Below, piece after piece: positions 17,377 through 20,436 of a DNA stretch of 20,436 bases (its first letter is position 1; each line of letters opens with the position of its first letter). Position numbers and translations under genes: made by a program. The notes under the pieces were generated by a model, which was not told the origin of the DNA, did no database searches, and saw nothing but the letters and a program-made list of their open reading frames with translations. Source of the DNA: a virus; the IMG/VR virus record IMGVR_UViG_3300046311_000109, positions 1 to 20,436 of that record; one strand, written 5' to 3'.

Positions 17377-19572
17377 ATGAAGACAGGTGATTTTCTACAA
17401 GCCGTCTACGGTGATGCCACCGGCATTGCAGCGTTCTCCATGCGTGGACAGTCTGGTGATTTGACTGACCAGAAGTTCTTTGAGTACCCTGCACAACTGG
17501 CAGACATGGAAGCATTGGCGATTACTAAGGCCAATGACGACCTATACTTTTCGCCAATCTTGTTTAACGCACCACGCCGTATCAAGGAGAACGCTAAGAC
17601 CGTTCACGTAATCTACGCAGATGCTGACGCTTGTGGCCCAGAGAACTTCCTTGTCGAGCCATCTATCTCAGTGCAGACTTCGGATGACCGTTGGCACACC
17701 TACTGGATGCTTGACTCAGAGGTAGACCCACAGGTTGCAGCATTGCTAGCCAAGAAGATTGCCTACGCACATGCCCACCAAGGCTGTGACACCTCTGGCT
17801 GGAACACTACCAAGCTTTTGCGTGTACCTAACACCATGAACATGAAGCCGGGCAAAGAGACTCCAGTGACCGCAACTAGCACTGGCGCAATCTACTCGCT
17901 TCAGGACTTGAACGACCACTACGGCGATGTAGAGGTTGAGCCAATCCGCGACCTGTCGCTTGCTGAATTGCCAGCACAGTGGCCAGCGCTAATGGACGTA
18001 ATGGCCAAGCTAAAGTCAACTCCAGAGATTATGTCTCTATACATGGACGAGCCTTCAGCGAGCGCAGACAGAAGCAAGTTGCTATGGAAACTTGAGAACC
18101 TGCTATTCCGTCAGGGCCTAACAGCCGAAGAGGTATTTGTAGTAGTTCGCAACGCTAAGTGCAACAAGTACCACAGTTCAAACCCAAAGCGCTCAGACCC
18201 AGATGGCGACCTATGGCGTGAAGTTCAGCGAGCAGGCTCTGCAACTGACGGTGGCGAAGAGTATACTCCAGTCGACACCTCTGACCTAGAGAAGCCGATT
18301 CAGATTGACCAGATTAAGCCATCATTCCTAACGGAATCAGAGCGCCTAACTGTGCAAGAGCACCGTAACTTCATTGATGATTATCGTGAATGGGCAACTA
18401 GCAAGACCGATGGTGCAATTGCGTATCAGAACGCATCTGCATGGACGCTGCTATCATGCGTGTTCTCGGACGTAGGCTATGCTGTACCGAAGTTCGGCAG
18501 AATGGGTCTGAACCTTTGGTTCATGGTGCTTGGTGAGACTACCCTAACTCGTAAGTCTACCTCTCGTAACCTCATGCTTCGTGCAGTTCGCATGTACGAG
18601 AAGTTCTCTGGCTACCAGATTGATATCGGTTCGGATGCGACACCAGAAGGTCTGACTTCGATTCTTGCAGAGCGAGACGGACAGACATCTTTGCTACACC
18701 GAGATGAAGTCCAGGGTATGTTCAAGGACTTTATCAACAAGACCTATATGGCATCTGCAGCAGAGCGATTCACCGAACTTTACGATGGCCACGTACCTGT
18801 GACCATTCGTTCCAGCAAGGGCAAGACTCAGACCGAGCGAGCAACTACCAACTTCGTGATGTACCTAATGGGTATCACTAGCAAGACTGCAGACGTTCTA
18901 ACCACCGAGTACTTCCGCTCTGGATTCTTGGCACGATTCATTTACGTAACTGCTCCAACTCCACCACGTACACGCGAGTCTGAGGATATTCAGCAGGCAG
19001 ACGAATACGAGACTGTAGTTCGTGACGAAGTTCTTGAGTCTATGATGAAGCGTCTATCTGATAGCGTTATGTTCTGGCAGAAGAAGAGCAGTAGCAAGCC
19101 AGTTCCAGTTCGCATGAGCCAGCCTGCACTTGAGCGATTCAACCAGTACAAGTGGGAGATGGGCAACTTTGCCGAGAACCACCCAGAGCGTGAATCTATT
19201 GAGCCATCTCGCCAGCGTCTAGCACTCTCCGTGTGGAAGTGTGCCGTGTTGCTTGCTATGGTAGAAAAGTCAGAAGAGGTAAAGACCCGTCACCTGCTAA
19301 CTGCAATCATGTATTCAGAGGAATGGTTTTGGAACTTGACCCAGATGGCTGGAGCAATCTCTGCCTCAGAGTGGCAGCGAGATGTTGACCGTCTGGAGAC
19401 TCTAATCATGGACAAGGGTGGACGAATCCGCTACGAGGACGCTTACAAGAAGTTCAACAACAAGCGTAAGCGAGAGTTCGATGAGATGATTCAGGCTCTT
19501 CACTCGCAGGCTAGAGCGCAGATAGTAATTGAAGAACGTAAGACATACTTGGAGGTGATTGTGAATGGATAG
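17377..19572 (+). CDS. Primase-helicase, AEP/RepB-like primase fused to a DUF3987-type ATPase
   Basis: The start is the ATG at 17377 after AGGAGG. An upstream in-frame GTG would run through the tRNA. The 731-residue product has an archaeo-eukaryotic-type primase half: YADADA at 80-85 (metal site), PSISVQTSDDRWHTYW at about 95-110, and LLRVPNTMNMKPG at 147-159. It is followed by a RecA-like ATPase half with GETTLTRKSTS at 386-396 and LLHRDEV at 439-445 (Walker B). The Walker A lacks the usual Gly before Lys. This would prime and unwind at the phage fork, and is the likely central replication enzyme here. Confidence 0.85.
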   Translation: MKTGDFLQAVYGDATGIAAFSMRGQSGDLTDQKFFEYPAQLADMEALAITKANDDLYFSPILFNAPRRIKENAKTVHVIYADADACGPENFLVEPSISVQTSDDRWHTYWMLDSEVDPQVAALLAKKIAYAHAHQGCDTSGWNTTKLLRVPNTMNMKPGKETPVTATSTGAIYSLQDLNDHYGDVEVEPIRDLSLAELPAQWPALMDVMAKLKSTPEIMSLYMDEPSASADRSKLLWKLENLLFRQGLTAEEVFVVVRNAKCNKYHSSNPKRSDPDGDLWREVQRAGSATDGGEEYTPVDTSDLEKPIQIDQIKPSFLTESERLTVQEHRNFIDDYREWATSKTDGAIAYQNASAWTLLSCVFSDVGYAVPKFGRMGLNLWFMVLGETTLTRKSTSRNLMLRAVRMYEKFSGYQIDIGSDATPEGLTSILAERDGQTSLLHRDEVQGMFKDFINKTYMASAAERFTELYDGHVPVTIRSSKGKTQTERATTNFVMYLMGITSKTADVLTTEYFRSGFLARFIYVTAPTPPRTRESEDIQQADEYETVVRDEVLESMMKRLSDSVMFWQKKSSSKPVPVRMSQPALERFNQYKWEMGNFAENHPERESIEPSRQRLALSVWKCAVLLAMVEKSEEVKTRHLLTAIMYSEEWFWNLTQMAGAISASEWQRDVDRLETLIMDKGGRIRYEDAYKKFNNKRKREFDEMIQALHSQARAQIVIEERKTYLEVIVNG

Positions 19573-19969
19573 GGCAAAAGAGATGCACATCGCTCAGGCT
19601 CTTAATGAAGCAATCTGGCTTCGAGATAATGTCTACTCGCTGGAGGAGGCTGAGTTGCTTGAGAGAATCAAAGCACTTGGCTCATACTCGGTCTTCTCCA
19701 GCCGTCAACTGTCTGCTATAGTAGACGGCAAGGTGCCTCATGGGCGCATTACAAAAATCATTGGCAAAACAGATAAGACTGGTGGCAATCTAAATGTTGG
19801 AACTCTTGACATACTTCGTAGTATTCTTGTTAGTCGCGCTACTGATGGCACCGACTACAGTCTCATTGCTGGCGCTGTTAGCATGGGAACATCTCAAGGG
19901 ATGGTTGCAAAACTTACTGGTGTACCGCAAGGGTCTATCAGTAAAAAAATAAAGGAGAAGCATGGCTGA
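19565..19969 (+). CDS. Helix-turn-helix protein, 134 residues
   Basis: The ATG overlaps the primase-helicase stop by eight bases, with GGAGG upstream. Residues about 75-130 hold VGTLDILRSILVSR and then GAVSMGTSQGMVAKLTGVPQ, GSISKKIKEKHG, a clear helix-turn-helix with a Gly/Pro-containing turn. The N-terminal part has NEAIWLRDNVYSLEEAELLE and SVFSSRQLSAIVDGKVPHGR, perhaps a second, older HTH. Probably DNA-binding and encoded with the replication enzyme. Whether it is a regulator or a replication accessory is not shown. Confidence 0.7.
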   Translation: MDRAKEMHIAQALNEAIWLRDNVYSLEEAELLERIKALGSYSVFSSRQLSAIVDGKVPHGRITKIIGKTDKTGGNLNVGTLDILRSILVSRATDGTDYSLIAGAVSMGTSQGMVAKLTGVPQGSISKKIKEKHG

Positions 19970-20171
19970 TTTAATGGCTAGAAAAGCAAAGTTCGAGGAT
20001 GTCAAGCAAGACCTTAAAGCGGTGCAGTTTCATAAAGAGCGGTATGAGAGTGGGTCCGTAGACGCACTTGCAAAACAGTGCTTTCAGTACTGGCAACTAC
20101 TAAAGAACCGAACAACATATGAAGTGTACTTGGATGAAATGGAGAGAAAATCAAATGGCGTTAGTACTTAG
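19962..20171 (+). CDS. Small charged helical protein, 69 residues
   Basis: The ATG follows AAAGGAG at about seven bases and overlaps the preceding stop by eight bases. The product (MADLMARKAKFEDVKQDLKA, ending DEMERKSNGVST) is helical and charged, with no Cys. It overlaps the resolvase-like gene by 17 bases. No family recognised. Neighbourhood suggests a replication or recombination accessory. Confidence 0.65.
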   Translation: MADLMARKAKFEDVKQDLKAVQFHKERYESGSVDALAKQCFQYWQLLKNRTTYEVYLDEMERKSNGVST

Positions 20172-20436
20172 TCTAGACCCAGGTGGCACAACTGGATACG
20201 CAATCTCAAGCGTTACCGGAGAGACACCGCTACATATCGAGCGCAGTGGTCAAATAAAGGGTGGCCTAAAAGGGTTTCTAGACTTTCACTGGGACGTGCT
20301 TGAGGACATGGAGTTCTCCGCAATTATCTGTGAATCATTCACTCTTCGTGAGGGTATCTACGGTGCAGACCTATCACCCGTGTCTATCATCGGCGCACTA
20401 GAGGCCCTCTATCCAACAACCGAGATATTCTACCAA
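20155..20436 (+). CDS. RuvC-like Holliday junction resolvase (N-terminal part)
   Basis: The first 94 residues are visible and the frame is open at the right edge. The start VLSLDPGGTTGYA is the RNase H-like first strand with the catalytic Asp of RuvC-type resolvases, and AIICESFTLR supplies the second acidic residue (Glu). GAGAG precedes the ATG. RuvC-type phage proteins cut branched DNA before packaging. Other RNase H-fold phage proteins share the beginning, so the sub-family stays open until the C-terminal part is seen. Confidence 0.78.
   Translation, partial: MALVLSLDPGGTTGYAISSVTGETPLHIERSGQIKGGLKGFLDFHWDVLEDMEFSAIICESFTLREGIYGADLSPVSIIGALEALYPTTEIFYQ

Noticed and set aside
19805-19840. 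TTGACA within the helix-turn-helix gene
   Set aside because: No acceptable -10 at 16-18 bases.
1-20436. CRISPR array, insertion sequence or toxin-antitoxin pair
   Set aside because: No regularly spaced repeats, no transposase, and no recognisable toxin or antitoxin family was found.

Overview
The window reads as part of the genome of a tailed double-stranded DNA phage, or a prophage or metagenomic phage contig, that infects an actinobacterium. The phage call rests on a portal protein and a large terminase. The host call rests on two WhiB-type iron-sulfur proteins, a family known only from Actinobacteria and their phages. Genes are densely packed. Many join through one-base stop/start overlaps (TAATG), four-base overlaps (ATGA, GTGA), or an AAGGAG-type ribosome binding site. 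I see no integrase, lysis gene or tail gene here, so lifestyle cannot be settled.

Left arm (1-3520, minus strand): the packaging and head-entry module, read leftwards. In order of transcription it holds a small acidic protein, a coiled-coil protein, a likely small terminase, a small Cys/His protein, the large terminase and the portal protein, which runs off the left edge. The region between 3520 and 3700 is divergent: leftward signals face the first rightward promoter (3640-3668).

Right arm (3700-20436, plus strand): about 45 mostly small genes. 3700-5906 holds small zinc-ribbon, membrane and unknown proteins. 5907-6403 has no gene but carries a tRNA-like minihelix followed by five TTGACA-N17 promoters, two of them in a duplicated module with TTATAACG sites. 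6893-7198 holds three DnaA-box-like sites around very AT-rich DNA and two promoters, a candidate replication origin. 7219-11137 encodes a single-stranded DNA-binding protein and small unknown proteins. 11198-12544 is an SF2 (SNF2-like) helicase. 12547-14085 is a run of very small genes, three of them apparent tandem paralogues. 14079-15543 holds a zinc-finger/WhiB fusion frame with no ordinary start codon, a Cas4/RecB-like nuclease and a second WhiB. 15610-16830 is a RecA-like (Sak4-type) ATPase with a likely DUF669-type ssDNA-binding partner. 16831-17376 is an RNA-gene region: tRNA-Asn, a tRNA-Trp with a poor acceptor stem, a tRNA-sized RNA exposing an anti-Shine-Dalgarno loop, and large hairpins. 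17377-20436 holds a primase-helicase, a helix-turn-helix protein, a small protein and the start of a RuvC-like resolvase.

Together the right arm looks like the early region: host-takeover regulators (WhiB, small zinc proteins), origin, primase-helicase, two kinds of ssDNA-binding protein, annealing ATPase, nuclease and resolvase. The left arm packages the product. The most unusual points are the tRNA-like RNA with a CCUCCUUU loop, the WhiB frame that needs an AUC start or a -1 frameshift, the promoter array and the candidate origin.
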